Below are positions 44,613 to 53,498 of a stretch of DNA of 64,000 nt, piece by piece (position 1 is the stretch's first letter; each line of letters begins with the position of its first letter). The position numbers were made by a program, and so were the translations under genes. A model generated the notes under the pieces. It made no database searches, was not told the DNA's origin, and saw nothing but the letters and a program-made list of their open reading frames with translations. The stretch is taken from the NCBI RefSeq assembly GCF_031426495.1, contig NZ_JANPLK010000049.1, positions 124,001 to 188,000 on the forward strand, written 5' to 3'. This DNA is from Gemmatimonas sp. (GTDB lineage: Bacteria; Gemmatimonadota; Gemmatimonadetes; Gemmatimonadales; Gemmatimonadaceae).

Positions 44613-45242
44613 ATGTCGCTGAAGCACGCCATTCTCGGTTTCCTGTCGATGCGTCCACTCAGTGGCTACGACCTGAAACGGTATTTCGACAATTCGGTAC
44701 GCCATTTCTGGAGCGCGGATCAGGCGGCGATTTACCGCACTTTGGCGGAGCTCGAATCAGCCGAGCTCGTGGAGCATGAACGCGTCGCGCAGCTGACACG
44801 CCCGGACCGCAAGCTCTACCACATCACGCCTGCGGGCAGTGAGTTGCTCGACCGCTGGCTCGCGCTCCCGGCACCGAGTGTGGTACGCCGCGAGCCGTTG
44901 CTGCTCAAGCTCTTCTTTCAGAGCCGGCTGTCGGAAGAGGACCTATCTGAGCTCATAAAGGCCGAGCTCGGCGCTGTCGAGGAGGAGCTCGCGGTCTTCA
45001 GATCGATCCTGTCGTCGATTGACCACGACCGGAGTCAGTTTCATGAGCAGGCCGAGCATGATGAGGCCCGCGAAGTCTACGATGGCATCCTGGTCGGTCC
45101 ACTCATCACGCTCACCAACGGCGTGCAGCTTGGCGTGGCGTATCGCGATTGGCTCCGCGCATTGCTACGGGCCCATGAGAGTCAGGAGCTGACGGCGGCT
45201 GCACTGCTGGCCGAACTGCACCGAGTGACGAACTCGCTGTAG
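44613..45242 (+). CDS. PadR-family transcriptional regulator
   Basis: A 209-residue repressor. The N-terminal winged helix is typical: SLKHAILGFLSMRPLSGYDL, then FWSADQAAIYRTLAELE and the wing LYHITPAGSELLDRW. The C-terminal half (90-205) is the helical dimerisation domain of the Vir (PF10400-like) type. ATG 44613 matches the family start; an upstream ATG at 44550 would add 21 unrelated residues. It probably controls the divergent CocE-like hydrolase and itself in response to an unknown small molecule, as PadR does with phenolic acids. Confidence 0.9.
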   Translation: MSLKHAILGFLSMRPLSGYDLKRYFDNSVRHFWSADQAAIYRTLAELESAELVEHERVAQLTRPDRKLYHITPAGSELLDRWLALPAPSVVRREPLLLKLFFQSRLSEEDLSELIKAELGAVEEELAVFRSILSSIDHDRSQFHEQAEHDEAREVYDGILVGPLITLTNGVQLGVAYRDWLRALLRAHESQELTAAALLAELHRVTNSL

Positions 45243-45246
45243 CTCC

Positions 45247-45264
45247 GCATCGTCTGCGCGATGC
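45247..45264 (+). terminator. Small hairpin after padR
   Basis: GCATCG and CGATGC form a perfect 6-bp stem with a 6-nt loop, starting 4 bases after the padR stop. No T run follows, so it is at best a weak or Rho-aided terminator, or simply chance. Confidence 0.25.
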
Positions 45265-45394
45265 ACGCGCGATTCTTCACCGACCGGCGACGCTGGACAT
45301 GCCTTTCAATGGGCCGCATGTTGGCCAAATGGGCTGAGCCGCTTCAGCGCCGACGCTTACGCGATTCGGCCCACTTCCCATGCATGGAGTGTCG

Positions 45395-46225
45395 ATGCGT
45401 CGCTTACTCACCACCGCCGCCATTGTAGTGCTTGCCGGATGCGCCGACAGTTCCATCGCTTCGACTGACGCGAATGCACCCGACCTCGATGGACCGCGCC
45501 TCGTGAGAAACGGAGCGCTCGACGGCAAAACCCATCCGCAAGTCGGCCTGATGATCGCGAAGGACGCCGCCGGCAATCCCATGTGGCGCTGCAGCGGGAC
45601 GCTCATCTCACCGACCGTGTACCTGACCGCCGGTCACTGCACCTCGGGTGCGGCCACCGTCGAGCTGTGGTTCACCGCCGATCTCGAAGCCAGCTTGCCG
45701 ACCAACGGCTATCCGTACACGGGTGAAGTCGCGGGTACGCCCTACACGCACCCTGAGTACAACGACGCGGCCTTCTTCGTCATGGACGTCGGCGTCGTGG
45801 TGCTAAGCGCGCCGGTTAACGCGGCCGCGTTCGGCACGCTACCCGACGAGAACTCGCTTGAAGTGATGGCGCGCGCCCGCGGCCAACAGAACCAGACGTT
45901 TACCGCCGTTGGCTATGGCTTGCAGCAGACCAACCCGGTGTTCACGGTCGCCCAGCGGATTCGCATGAGCGCGTCTCCGCGTTTGGTGCAAATCAACTCC
46001 GGTCTCACCGGCGCGCACTCGCTGCTGCTCTCCAACAACACGGCGACCGGTGGCACCTGCTTCGGCGATTCAGGCGGACCAAACTTCGTGGGCAACTCCC
46101 TCGTGATTGGAGGGGTCACGTCGTTCGGACTGAACGGCAATTGTGCCGGCACCGGCGGCGTGTTCCGCCTCGATCGGAAGGTTGCCCGCGACTGGGTGCT
46201 GAGCATGATGGAAGCGGCGCCGTAA
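45395..46225 (+). CDS. Trypsin-like serine protease lipoprotein
   Basis: A 276-residue chymotrypsin-fold (S1) protease. The lipobox is LAGC (Cys about 16). Catalytic triad: His in LTAGHCTS, Asp in VMDVGVVVL, Ser in TCFGDSGGP. The cysteine pairs around the His (RCSG with GHC) and the Ser (TCFGD with GNCAG) are preserved, consistent with an extracytoplasmic location. There is no propeptide beyond about 30 residues. GGAG lies 5 nt upstream of ATG 45395. It faces the M1 peptidase gene tail to tail with 17 bases between stops. Confidence 0.92.
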   Translation: MRRLLTTAAIVVLAGCADSSIASTDANAPDLDGPRLVRNGALDGKTHPQVGLMIAKDAAGNPMWRCSGTLISPTVYLTAGHCTSGAATVELWFTADLEASLPTNGYPYTGEVAGTPYTHPEYNDAAFFVMDVGVVVLSAPVNAAAFGTLPDENSLEVMARARGQQNQTFTAVGYGLQQTNPVFTVAQRIRMSASPRLVQINSGLTGAHSLLLSNNTATGGTCFGDSGGPNFVGNSLVIGGVTSFGLNGNCAGTGGVFRLDRKVARDWVLSMMEAAP

Positions 46226-46242
46226 GCTCAGTCCGCGACGCG

Positions 46243-47889
46243 TTATGGCTTCTTCGCGAACGTGGCCTCCATCAGCACCCACAGGTTCGGATCCAGGCGT
46301 ACGCTGTCGGGGGCCGTCGGGGTGTTGATGGTAAAGCTGTTGGATTTGGCCGTTACCCGCACCCGCTCCATCGCGGGTACCGGCTGACCTTTGGAATACA
46401 CGCCGATCTCGATCGGCATCGTGAACAGGCTACCGTCGTTCTGCACCTGATCAAGCGCAATGCGCACTTGGCGGGCAGCGGCGTCGTATGTCCACGTGCC
46501 CGCGACCTTGAGCGCGCCGGGCTTGTAGAGCCACTGCTCGAAGAACCAGCCGAGCTCCTGCCCCGACGCGTCCTCCATGGCGCGGCGGAAGTCGGCGGTG
46601 GTCGCATTCCCGTTAAAGTGCTGCGCGTAGTACGCGCGAATGCCGCGCTGGAACGCGACCTCGCCGATCACGCCGCGCAGCATATGCAGCGTCCAGCTCC
46701 CCTTTTGGTAGGTGTGGGAACTGGTGACATCCTCCATGCGGCTCAGGTTCTTGTGGATGATGGTATACGCCGGATTCTTCGCCGCGAAGCTCATGACCGT
46801 GCTGCGGCTGGACTGCAGCCCGCGCACGAATTCGTCGCGGCCATACGCGTGCTCGATGTACAGCAGCGTGAAGTAGGTGGCGAAGCCCTCGCTGAGCCAC
46901 ACATCGTCCCAGTCCGCCTCGGTCACGGCGTTGCCGAACCACTGATGGGCGATCTCGTGAATCACCACATTCCGCCAGCGCACACTGCCGGTGCCGGTGA
47001 CCGAGCTCTCACTGTACAGAATGGCGGATGCCGCTTCCATGCCACCACTCACACTGTTCGACTGGATATTCGCCAGCCGTTCATAGGCGAAGGGTCCCAC
47101 GTAGTCGCTGTAGTACGCCAGCACGTCCTTCGTCGGTGTGGAGAAGTCGGCAAACCCGGCGTCACGATCCTGCGCATAGACCCAGGTCTCGATCGATTTC
47201 CCCTCGAACGTCCCTACCTGTTGCACCGCAAAGCGCGCCGCGCCCAGCACGTAGAGCCACGGCGCGATCGGCACTGAGTTCTTCCAGTGCGTGCGCCGAC
47301 GTCCGCCGGGCACGTCGCTGATCTCGACCTGCAGACCATTGGACACGACCTGATAATGACTGGGGGCCGTCACGATGAACTCGCTGGTGGCCTTGTCGTA
47401 CGGATGATCGATCGTGGGCAACCAATGGCGGCCCTTGTCGGGCCAGTTGTCGCTGAAGAAGGTGCGATCGCCGTACTTGTTCTTTCCGATTTTGAGTCCC
47501 GACGCGGGCGTGCCCTGATAGCGCACCACCAACCGCGCGCGCTGATTCACTGACGGCGCTGATGCCAGCGGCACCAGCAACACATCGTCAACGTGCGTGA
47601 ACGGCGTCGCGGCGCCGTTCATCGTCACGCCCGACACGCGCATCCCCTTACCCCCCTGCGCCGCACTCGCGCTGATGAGATCGAGTCGTACGGCACGCAC
47701 GCCCGGACCCACGAAGCGGACGTCGAGCGCCAACTCCCCGACGATCAGGTCGGTCGTATCCGACAGCTCGATCGTGAACGCGTAATTGAGCGCGTCGATG
47801 TTGGGATTCTTGGGATACGTGTCCGCCCTCGTCGGTGGCGACAGGAACGCGCCCACGACAGCCAGCGCGGTGGCGACGTGATATCTCAT
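46243..47889 (-). CDS. Secreted M1-family aminopeptidase
   Basis: A 548-residue zinc aminopeptidase. The signal peptide covers about residues 1-22. The N-terminal beta domain is followed by the catalytic domain with SVSGGMEAAS (the GxMEN-equivalent exopeptidase motif, here GGMEAA) and HEIAHQWFGNAV, with the second zinc Glu in LSEGFATYF. A short C-terminal region has EDASGQELGWFFEQWLYKPG, also typical. It releases N-terminal residues from peptides in the periplasm. Its ATG overlaps the stop of the M24 peptidase gene (ATGA at 47886-47889), so the two peptidases are made together. Confidence 0.93.
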   Translation of the reverse strand: MRYHVATALAVVGAFLSPPTRADTYPKNPNIDALNYAFTIELSDTTDLIVGELALDVRFVGPGVRAVRLDLISASAAQGGKGMRVSGVTMNGAATPFTHVDDVLLVPLASAPSVNQRARLVVRYQGTPASGLKIGKNKYGDRTFFSDNWPDKGRHWLPTIDHPYDKATSEFIVTAPSHYQVVSNGLQVEISDVPGGRRRTHWKNSVPIAPWLYVLGAARFAVQQVGTFEGKSIETWVYAQDRDAGFADFSTPTKDVLAYYSDYVGPFAYERLANIQSNSVSGGMEAASAILYSESSVTGTGSVRWRNVVIHEIAHQWFGNAVTEADWDDVWLSEGFATYFTLLYIEHAYGRDEFVRGLQSSRSTVMSFAAKNPAYTIIHKNLSRMEDVTSSHTYQKGSWTLHMLRGVIGEVAFQRGIRAYYAQHFNGNATTADFRRAMEDASGQELGWFFEQWLYKPGALKVAGTWTYDAAARQVRIALDQVQNDGSLFTMPIEIGVYSKGQPVPAMERVRVTAKSNSFTINTPTAPDSVRLDPNLWVLMEATFAKKP

Positions 47890-49316
47890 TTGCGGAATTG
47901 AAGGACGCCGGCTTCGCCGATCGTACGTTGCACATCAGTGATACGCGACGGCACGAATCCGCTCAGATTCTCCACGCCGTCGGCCGTGACGAGCGCCATG
48001 TCTTCAATACGGATGTAGAGCTGTTCCTCGGGAATCCAGATCATCGGATCGATGGTGAATACCATGCCGGCTTTAAGTGGCACCCCGCGCACGCGCCCCA
48101 CGTCATGCACGGCCATGCCGACCGGATGCTGGAAGTGACCGCGGAACGCCAACCCTCGCTCGACCGCGCTGCGATGCGCGGGCGACGCAAACGTTTTCCC
48201 CACCAGATACTGCCGCATGTCGGCCGCAGCACGGTCGAGCACCTCGTCGGCGGTGACACCGGGTTTGATATACCGGAAGAGCGCGTCACGATACGCCACG
48301 ATGTACTCGTACAGCGCCGCGTGTGCCGCGCTGTACTTCCCGTTCACCGGCCAGATGCGCGTCACGTCACTCGTGTAGTAGCGGTAGTCGGGCGCATAGT
48401 CCATGAGCACCAGGTCGCCGTCGCGCAGCACATCCGACTTACGGAAGTAATGCCCCAGAAACGCGTTCGTGCCGCCGCCGATGATCGAGGCGTAGCCATC
48501 GCCGCGTGCGCCGCCGGCATGGAACACATGCTTGGCAGTGGCGTCGAGCTGATATTCGTACACGCCGGGCATGGTGGAGCGCATCGCTTCCATGATGCCA
48601 AGTCCAGCCAGTTGCGTCGCCTGGCGAATGAGCGCGATCTCTGCGGTGCTCTTGATTACGCGCATGGCATCGAGCGCCGGCGACAGATCGCGCACCTCGA
48701 ACTGCGGGAAGCGCTCGTGCACGAGCCGCACAAAGTGCGCCTCACGCGACGGTCGGCCGTCCCACGGATCACTGGCGGCACGCGCCTGACCGGCCAGCAA
48801 TTCATCACGACTGTCGTTGCCGGTCTCCATGGGGCTGAGCGGCGTGTAGAGCGCCAACGCCGGTGGACGAATGAGGTCGGCGCTCACGAGGTCGAGCGAA
48901 AGACTCTCCAGTCCCTTCACCTGTTGGACACCGGTGAGTCGAGCAACGAGCGCCGAATCCTCCGCCGAGAGAATCTTCCCCTCTGAGCGTTCCCGTCCTT
49001 CATCGCGATGCGGCAGATACAGCGTGGCGGTGCGCGTGCGCCCGTTGAGCAACAGGTACGCGTGCGCTGATTCGAGGCCACACAGGTAGTAGAAATCGTT
49101 CGACTGACGGAACACGCTGAAGCCGGGAACCCCGCTGGCCCCTTGCACGACGGCGATCCCCTGCGCGCCGATCGCGTCGTAGATCCGGGCGCGTCGGGCG
49201 GCGAACTCCGCGACGGTGAAGTCCGTCTGGTAGGCGTGCTTCTCCTGGGCCCGGCTCACCGATGGAACAGTGACCACGAGACAAGCGACCAGATACCACG
49301 AACGAGTAGAATGCAT
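47886..49316 (-). CDS. Secreted M24-family Xaa-Pro aminopeptidase
   Basis: A 476-residue pita-bread metallopeptidase that removes N-terminal residues before proline. A signal peptide ends near SRAQ at residue 24. An N-terminal creatinase-like domain (32-200) precedes the catalytic domain. Metal ligands: MDYAPDYRYYTSDVTR (two Asp), GMAVHDVG (His), RIEDMALV (Glu). The fourth position, Glu in the usual TIEPG, is Asp here (TIDPMIW). Coupled by ATGA to the M1 aminopeptidase, which would extend digestion of the same peptides. Confidence 0.9.
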   Translation of the reverse strand: MHSTRSWYLVACLVVTVPSVSRAQEKHAYQTDFTVAEFAARRARIYDAIGAQGIAVVQGASGVPGFSVFRQSNDFYYLCGLESAHAYLLLNGRTRTATLYLPHRDEGRERSEGKILSAEDSALVARLTGVQQVKGLESLSLDLVSADLIRPPALALYTPLSPMETGNDSRDELLAGQARAASDPWDGRPSREAHFVRLVHERFPQFEVRDLSPALDAMRVIKSTAEIALIRQATQLAGLGIMEAMRSTMPGVYEYQLDATAKHVFHAGGARGDGYASIIGGGTNAFLGHYFRKSDVLRDGDLVLMDYAPDYRYYTSDVTRIWPVNGKYSAAHAALYEYIVAYRDALFRYIKPGVTADEVLDRAAADMRQYLVGKTFASPAHRSAVERGLAFRGHFQHPVGMAVHDVGRVRGVPLKAGMVFTIDPMIWIPEEQLYIRIEDMALVTADGVENLSGFVPSRITDVQRTIGEAGVLQFRK

Positions 49317-49367
49317 GAGGCGGCGGGTAGGCGTGGGTTACGAGAAGTGCGAACCAGGAGTCGAGGA

Positions 49368-51113
49368 CTACTTCACCGACGCCACTTCCTCGCCTTTCGT
49401 GGCCTCGGTCCCAGTCGTCGGCACTGCGCTCGGCGTCGTTTCCGGCGTCATCGTACCGAGAAACGCCGGCAGCTCCACGCCGGCCACGGTGCGAAGCACA
49501 TCCATCATCGGCGGCATGCTCTTCGCCATGTTCTGGATGAAGCCCGCGGTACCGCTCAAGCCGCCGTTCGCATTGTTGTTACCGCCTTCCCACACCACGA
49601 CCTTGTCGAACTTGATGTTCGAGATGGCCTTGGCCGCCGACTCGGCGAGCAGTGGAATCTGATCGACCATGAGCAGCTGAAACGCCTCGCGCGCGCCTCC
49701 GGCTTTCTCCACGAGCTGGCCCAGTGCCTCGGCGCGCTTCGACAACACCTCATACTCACCGCGCGCCTGCGCATCGAGCTTCGCAAAAATCGCCGCCGCT
49801 TCTGCCGTGGCGTGAATGCGCTGCCGCTCGGCGTCGGCTTCCGCCTCGACGATCGTGCGCGCCTTCTCGGCCTTTGCCGGCGCTTCAAGCCGGGCGCGCT
49901 GCTCGGCTTCCACGCGCTCGGCATCAGCAAGCGCCGCACGCGTCTGCGCACGATTACCGGCTTCGACTACCGCCGCCTCTGCTTCGCGCTTCTTCGTCTC
50001 CACCATCTGATACGCTTCCGCCTGACGCACCGAGAGCTGCGCCTGCGTGGCGACGATCAGGGCCTGCGACTCCGCTTCACCGGCGATGGCGCGGGCGTCG
50101 GCATCGGCTACGGCGACACGCTTCTTCTGTTCGGCCTCCTTCACCATCGCATCGCGCTCGAAGATCGCCGTCTGCTCGCCGATTTTCTGTTCCTTGTCAA
50201 ATTGCGCAATGCGGACGGCCTGCAGTCGCTGCGCGTCCTTCACCTGCGTGTCGCGCTCGAACACGGCCATCTGCTCGCCAACCTGGCGCTCCTTGTCCAG
50301 CTCCGCGAGCCGCACGGCGCGTTCGCGGTCGGCCAAGGCCAGTCCGATCTCCCGATCCTTTGATGCGTTGGCCACGAGCACCATCTTCTCGCGCTCGGCC
50401 TCGGCCACGCGCACTTCGCCCATGCGCTCCTGATCAGCCACGTCACCGCGTGCCTGCTGCACGGCGGTCGCGGCAGCCTTGCGGCCGATGGCTTCGATGT
50501 AGCCGCTCTCGTCGCGCAAGTCGTGAATGTTCACGTTGATGAGCACGAGACCGATCTTGCGCAACTCCGGCTCGAGGGAGAGCTGGATCTTGTGCAGAAA
50601 TCCGTCACGATCGCGGTTGATCTGATCGATCGTCATCGACGCGATCACCTGACGCAACTGGCCGAAGATGATGTCCTGCGCGTCCTTCATGATCGCGTCT
50701 TGCAAGCGACCGAGCAGCCGCATCGCCGCGTTCTGTCGCACTTCGGCTTCCGAGCCGACGGCAACGGTAAACACACTGGGCACCGCGACGCGGATGTTCT
50801 CGAACGAGAGCGCATCCTTGAGCGGGATGTTGATCTGCATCGGCTCGAGCGACAGATACGCGAACTCCTGAATCACTGGCCACACGAACGCACCACCACC
50901 GGAGATGCATCGAGCGGCCTCATTGCCACCCACGCGGCCGGAGATCACCAGCACGCGATTCGCTGGACAGCGCTTGTAGCGCGTCACGAACAGCAGAACG
51001 AGGCTGACAAACAGGACGAGCGCGAAGGCTGCTCCCGCCAGCGCGATCGTCGTGCTGTTCAAGAGATCCACCGAGCTGGCCTGCAGCAGCGGGAGCGTGG
51101 CAAAGACGTGCAT
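49368..51113 (-). CDS. Flotillin-family SPFH membrane scaffold protein
   Basis: A 581-residue flotillin that oligomerises in membrane microdomains. A transmembrane helix at about 22-44 is followed by the SPFH/PHB domain (45-215, with VLVISGRVGGNEAARCISGGGAFVWP). A long charged alpha-helical/coiled-coil region (225-440) carries flotillin-type Glu-Ala repeats, and a C-terminal tail is rich in Thr/Pro. Within the helix, residues 266-298 and 299-331 are a direct duplication. The NfeD-like gene ends directly before its ATG, the usual flotillin-NfeD operon seen as yuaF-floT in Bacillus. Confidence 0.93.
   Translation of the reverse strand: MHVFATLPLLQASSVDLLNSTTIALAGAAFALVLFVSLVLLFVTRYKRCPANRVLVISGRVGGNEAARCISGGGAFVWPVIQEFAYLSLEPMQINIPLKDALSFENIRVAVPSVFTVAVGSEAEVRQNAAMRLLGRLQDAIMKDAQDIIFGQLRQVIASMTIDQINRDRDGFLHKIQLSLEPELRKIGLVLINVNIHDLRDESGYIEAIGRKAAATAVQQARGDVADQERMGEVRVAEAEREKMVLVANASKDREIGLALADRERAVRLAELDKERQVGEQMAVFERDTQVKDAQRLQAVRIAQFDKEQKIGEQTAIFERDAMVKEAEQKKRVAVADADARAIAGEAESQALIVATQAQLSVRQAEAYQMVETKKREAEAAVVEAGNRAQTRAALADAERVEAEQRARLEAPAKAEKARTIVEAEADAERQRIHATAEAAAIFAKLDAQARGEYEVLSKRAEALGQLVEKAGGAREAFQLLMVDQIPLLAESAAKAISNIKFDKVVVWEGGNNNANGGLSGTAGFIQNMAKSMPPMMDVLRTVAGVELPAFLGTMTPETTPSAVPTTGTEATKGEEVASVK
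50121..50318 (-). repeat. Internal 33-codon tandem duplication in the flotillin gene
   Basis: Two adjacent 33-residue units, beginning AVRLAELDKERQVGEQ and AVRIAQFDKEQKIGEQ, share about 18 identical positions including GEQ, FERD and VK. The period keeps the heptad-like phase of the helix roughly intact, lengthening the rod by one unit. Confidence 0.75.
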
Positions 51114-51659
51114 TTACGGAACTCCGTCGATTGAAGAGAGAAGAAGCACTTCGAGGGTGTCATCGTCACGGATTCCCACGACGATCACCGGAGCACCGGT
51201 GGGAAGCACGCTTCCCTCCAGTGTGACCGCCTGATACTCCACGGTGCGGCCCTGTACGGCAAGCGTCACCTTTCCGACTCCGCCCAGGGCACCAGGTACC
51301 GGCACATACACCGTGCCAACCTTGCCCATCGCGTTACGAATGTCGAGCGTCGCATCGCGCTGCAGACCGAGCATCGCCCGCATGCTGACGGCGACCCCAA
51401 ACATCCCCATGGCGCCGAGTAACACCGCCGTGATGCACGTGAGCAGCGTTGCGGCGCCCAAGGAGCGCGCACCGAGTCCACCGATGCCGAAGAATGCGAC
51501 GGCGGCGGTGAGCGCGCGTACGCTGAACAGCTGAAGTCCGTCGCCGATCGAACTCTCGTGCGTCGCCGTGTGGTGTTCGGCGCCGAGCGAACCGAAGACG
51601 AGCTGTGCGAGCAGCAGCACGCCGCCGACAAGCGCGCAGGTCAAGAAGAAGGTGGTCAC
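51114..51659 (-). CDS. NfeD-like membrane protein with C-terminal OB fold
   Basis: A 181-residue protein with three hydrophobic helices (about 3-22, 48-64 and 69-92) and a C-terminal OB-fold-like domain (105-175, GKVGTVYVPVPGAL, GRTVEYQAVTLEG, GAPVIVVGIRDDDTLEV). This is the short NfeD type that partners flotillins. GTG start at 51659. Its stop is immediately followed by the flotillin ATG with no gap. The protein probably helps assemble or regulate flotillin domains. Confidence 0.87.
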   Translation of the reverse strand: MTTFFLTCALVGGVLLLAQLVFGSLGAEHHTATHESSIGDGLQLFSVRALTAAVAFFGIGGLGARSLGAATLLTCITAVLLGAMGMFGVAVSMRAMLGLQRDATLDIRNAMGKVGTVYVPVPGALGGVGKVTLAVQGRTVEYQAVTLEGSVLPTGAPVIVVGIRDDDTLEVLLLSSIDGVP

Positions 51660-51701
51660 TGAATTCGATACGAAGCATGGCGGAGGATGTTACACCACGG
51701 C

Positions 51702-51707
51702 TATCGT
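51702..51707 (+). promoter_or_regulatory. Putative -10 element before 51716
   Basis: TATCGT lies 8 nt before the ATG at 51716 and no ribosome-binding site is visible, consistent with a leaderless or very short leader mRNA. Confidence 0.3.
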
Positions 51708-51715
51708 TCCCCGTC

Positions 51716-52447
51716 ATGAGAATCCCATACGCTCTCTATCTCGCGTCGGTTACCGTGGGTATGCTACTGACGCGCCCGCTGCAGGCGCAAGACGCGCGCA
51801 CCGTCGTGCTCCGCTTCCGGAAGGCCGGAGACACCGTGGCGATCCGCAACGCGCAGATCACCATCGATCACACCATCGACGCTGGTGTCACCGATTCGCT
51901 CGGCATCGTCCGTATCCCCGATCTCGAGGACGGCGGGCATATCGTCGAGGCCGTCGCGCGCGGCTACCAGGCGTTCTTCGACAAGTTCACGAGCGGTCCG
52001 GGCGTCGCCAGGCCCATCGATCTCGAAATTCTGGCCTTCGCACCTCCGACCAAGCCCAAGGGGCAGCCCACGGAGCTTCGCTCCTCCGGATTCGACCAGC
52101 GACGCACCGCAGGCCAGGGCAAGTTCTTCACCCTCGCGCAACTCAAGGCAGCCGACGGACGTCCGCTGGCGAATCTCCTGAAGGTCGATGCCGGTGCGTT
52201 CATCGCGACGGGACCGAACGGCGAGTCGTTCCTGGCGTCTAGGGCGAAGCCGGGCGCGACCGCCCCCTGTTATGCCGCCGTGGTCCGCGACGGGATCCGC
52301 ATTTATCCGTTCGAGGGCAACAGTCCGCCAGATCTCGACAAGATCTTCACCGACGATCTGATGGGCGTCGAATTCTACGCGGCCACGGCGCCCGCCGAAT
52401 TGCGCGACGCGGCCATGTGCGGTGCACTCGTGCTCTGGAACCGGTAA
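51716..52447 (+). CDS. Secreted carboxypeptidase-regulatory-like protein
   Basis: A 243-residue exported protein. The signal peptide ends near LQAQ at residue 23. Residues 25-105 look like a carboxypeptidase-regulatory-like sandwich (TVAIRNAQITIDH, GGHIVEAVARGYQAFF). The C-terminal part resembles a plug-domain remnant: GKFFTLAQLKAADGRPLANLL, a two-Cys region, and GVEFYAATAPAEL ending in ALVLWNR. I have the impression that this combination recurs in Gemmatimonadota, but its role is unknown. ATG 51716 begins the signal peptide; upstream in-frame starts overlap the NfeD-like gene. The stop faces the DMT transporter stop 9 bases away. Confidence 0.75.
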   Translation: MRIPYALYLASVTVGMLLTRPLQAQDARTVVLRFRKAGDTVAIRNAQITIDHTIDAGVTDSLGIVRIPDLEDGGHIVEAVARGYQAFFDKFTSGPGVARPIDLEILAFAPPTKPKGQPTELRSSGFDQRRTAGQGKFFTLAQLKAADGRPLANLLKVDAGAFIATGPNGESFLASRAKPGATAPCYAAVVRDGIRIYPFEGNSPPDLDKIFTDDLMGVEFYAATAPAELRDAAMCGALVLWNR

Positions 52448-52456
52448 CGCAGCGCA

Positions 52457-53365
52457 TCACTTCCGCGTGGCCAGCTGGATGCCCGACAGCACCGCGATCA
52501 GCGCGAGCCATTGCCGCGTCGTGAACGGTTCGCCCAGTAACATCACGCCCAGCGCAATCGCGGTGATGGGATTGAGCGCCAGAAACACCGCCACGCGCGA
52601 GGGGGTGGAACGACGCAGGGCAAAGCCCCACAGCCCAAAGCCCACCGCCCCGCCCAGCGTGCCGAGAAACAGCACCGCCCCCCAGCCACTCGGGGTGATG
52701 GTGCGCGTGTGCATCAACAGACCCTGCGCCAGCGCCAGCGGTGCCAGCGCGAGTGTGCCCGCCATCATCGCGTGCCCCGTCACCACCGCCGACGGATACT
52801 TCAACAGCATCGGACGCGACCACACGTTGTAGACGGCACCACACAACACCGTCGTCGCCACCTCGGCGTAGCCGATCCACACGCCAGCATCTGCCGACGC
52901 ACCAGAGCGCAGTCCGAGCGGAGGCAGCGCCAGCACGATGCCCGCCAAGGCCAGCAGCTGGCCCATGATCGCACGTGCCGACAACCGCTCCGTGCCGCGC
53001 AGCGCCGAGAGCGCCAGCGTGACCAATGGATTCGCGGCCACCACCAAGGCCACGGTGGCTGCCGGCAAATGCGTGAGCGAAGCACTGAAGCTCCATGGGA
53101 ACACCCCGAAGAACAGCACACCAAGCAGCGCCACATGCCAGCGATCCCGCGTCTCCATGGGCAGGAACGCCGACCGGCGTAGCAGCACCAACATGCACAC
53201 GGTGGCAATGACATAGCGCAGGAACGCCAGCACCACCGGCGTTGTTTGCGCCACCACGAACCGCGTGGCCACCACCGAGGCGCCGAAGCAGATGCAGGCT
53301 GCGGTGGCGGCAATGGCCGCACTGCGCGCATCGCGATGTGCCCGGCTGGATGTACCTAGCTCCAT
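52457..53365 (-). CDS. DMT-superfamily (EamA) transporter
   Basis: A 302-residue inner-membrane transporter with ten predicted helices in two EamA repeats (about 12-140 and 155-300). The second repeat shows the typical VAVFLALNPITAIALGVMLLGEP. Members move metabolites, amino acids or drugs, and the substrate cannot be read. ATG 53365 is chosen because AGGAAG lies 2 nt upstream of it; in-frame starts at 53389 and 53467 would add hydrophilic residues. No regulator is adjacent. Confidence 0.9.
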   Translation of the reverse strand: MELGTSSRAHRDARSAAIAATAACICFGASVVATRFVVAQTTPVVLAFLRYVIATVCMLVLLRRSAFLPMETRDRWHVALLGVLFFGVFPWSFSASLTHLPAATVALVVAANPLVTLALSALRGTERLSARAIMGQLLALAGIVLALPPLGLRSGASADAGVWIGYAEVATTVLCGAVYNVWSRPMLLKYPSAVVTGHAMMAGTLALAPLALAQGLLMHTRTITPSGWGAVLFLGTLGGAVGFGLWGFALRRSTPSRVAVFLALNPITAIALGVMLLGEPFTTRQWLALIAVLSGIQLATRK

Positions 53366-53498
53366 CGCTTCCTGCGGGCGGTGTATCATGCGGCAATAGT
53401 ACGTGCAATGGACGTTGAGCGCCCATATGTGACTGCGCGTCGCCGAGGACTCCTCGACGACGCGCATGACACCGTGTTACATCCCGCTCACTTCGCGA

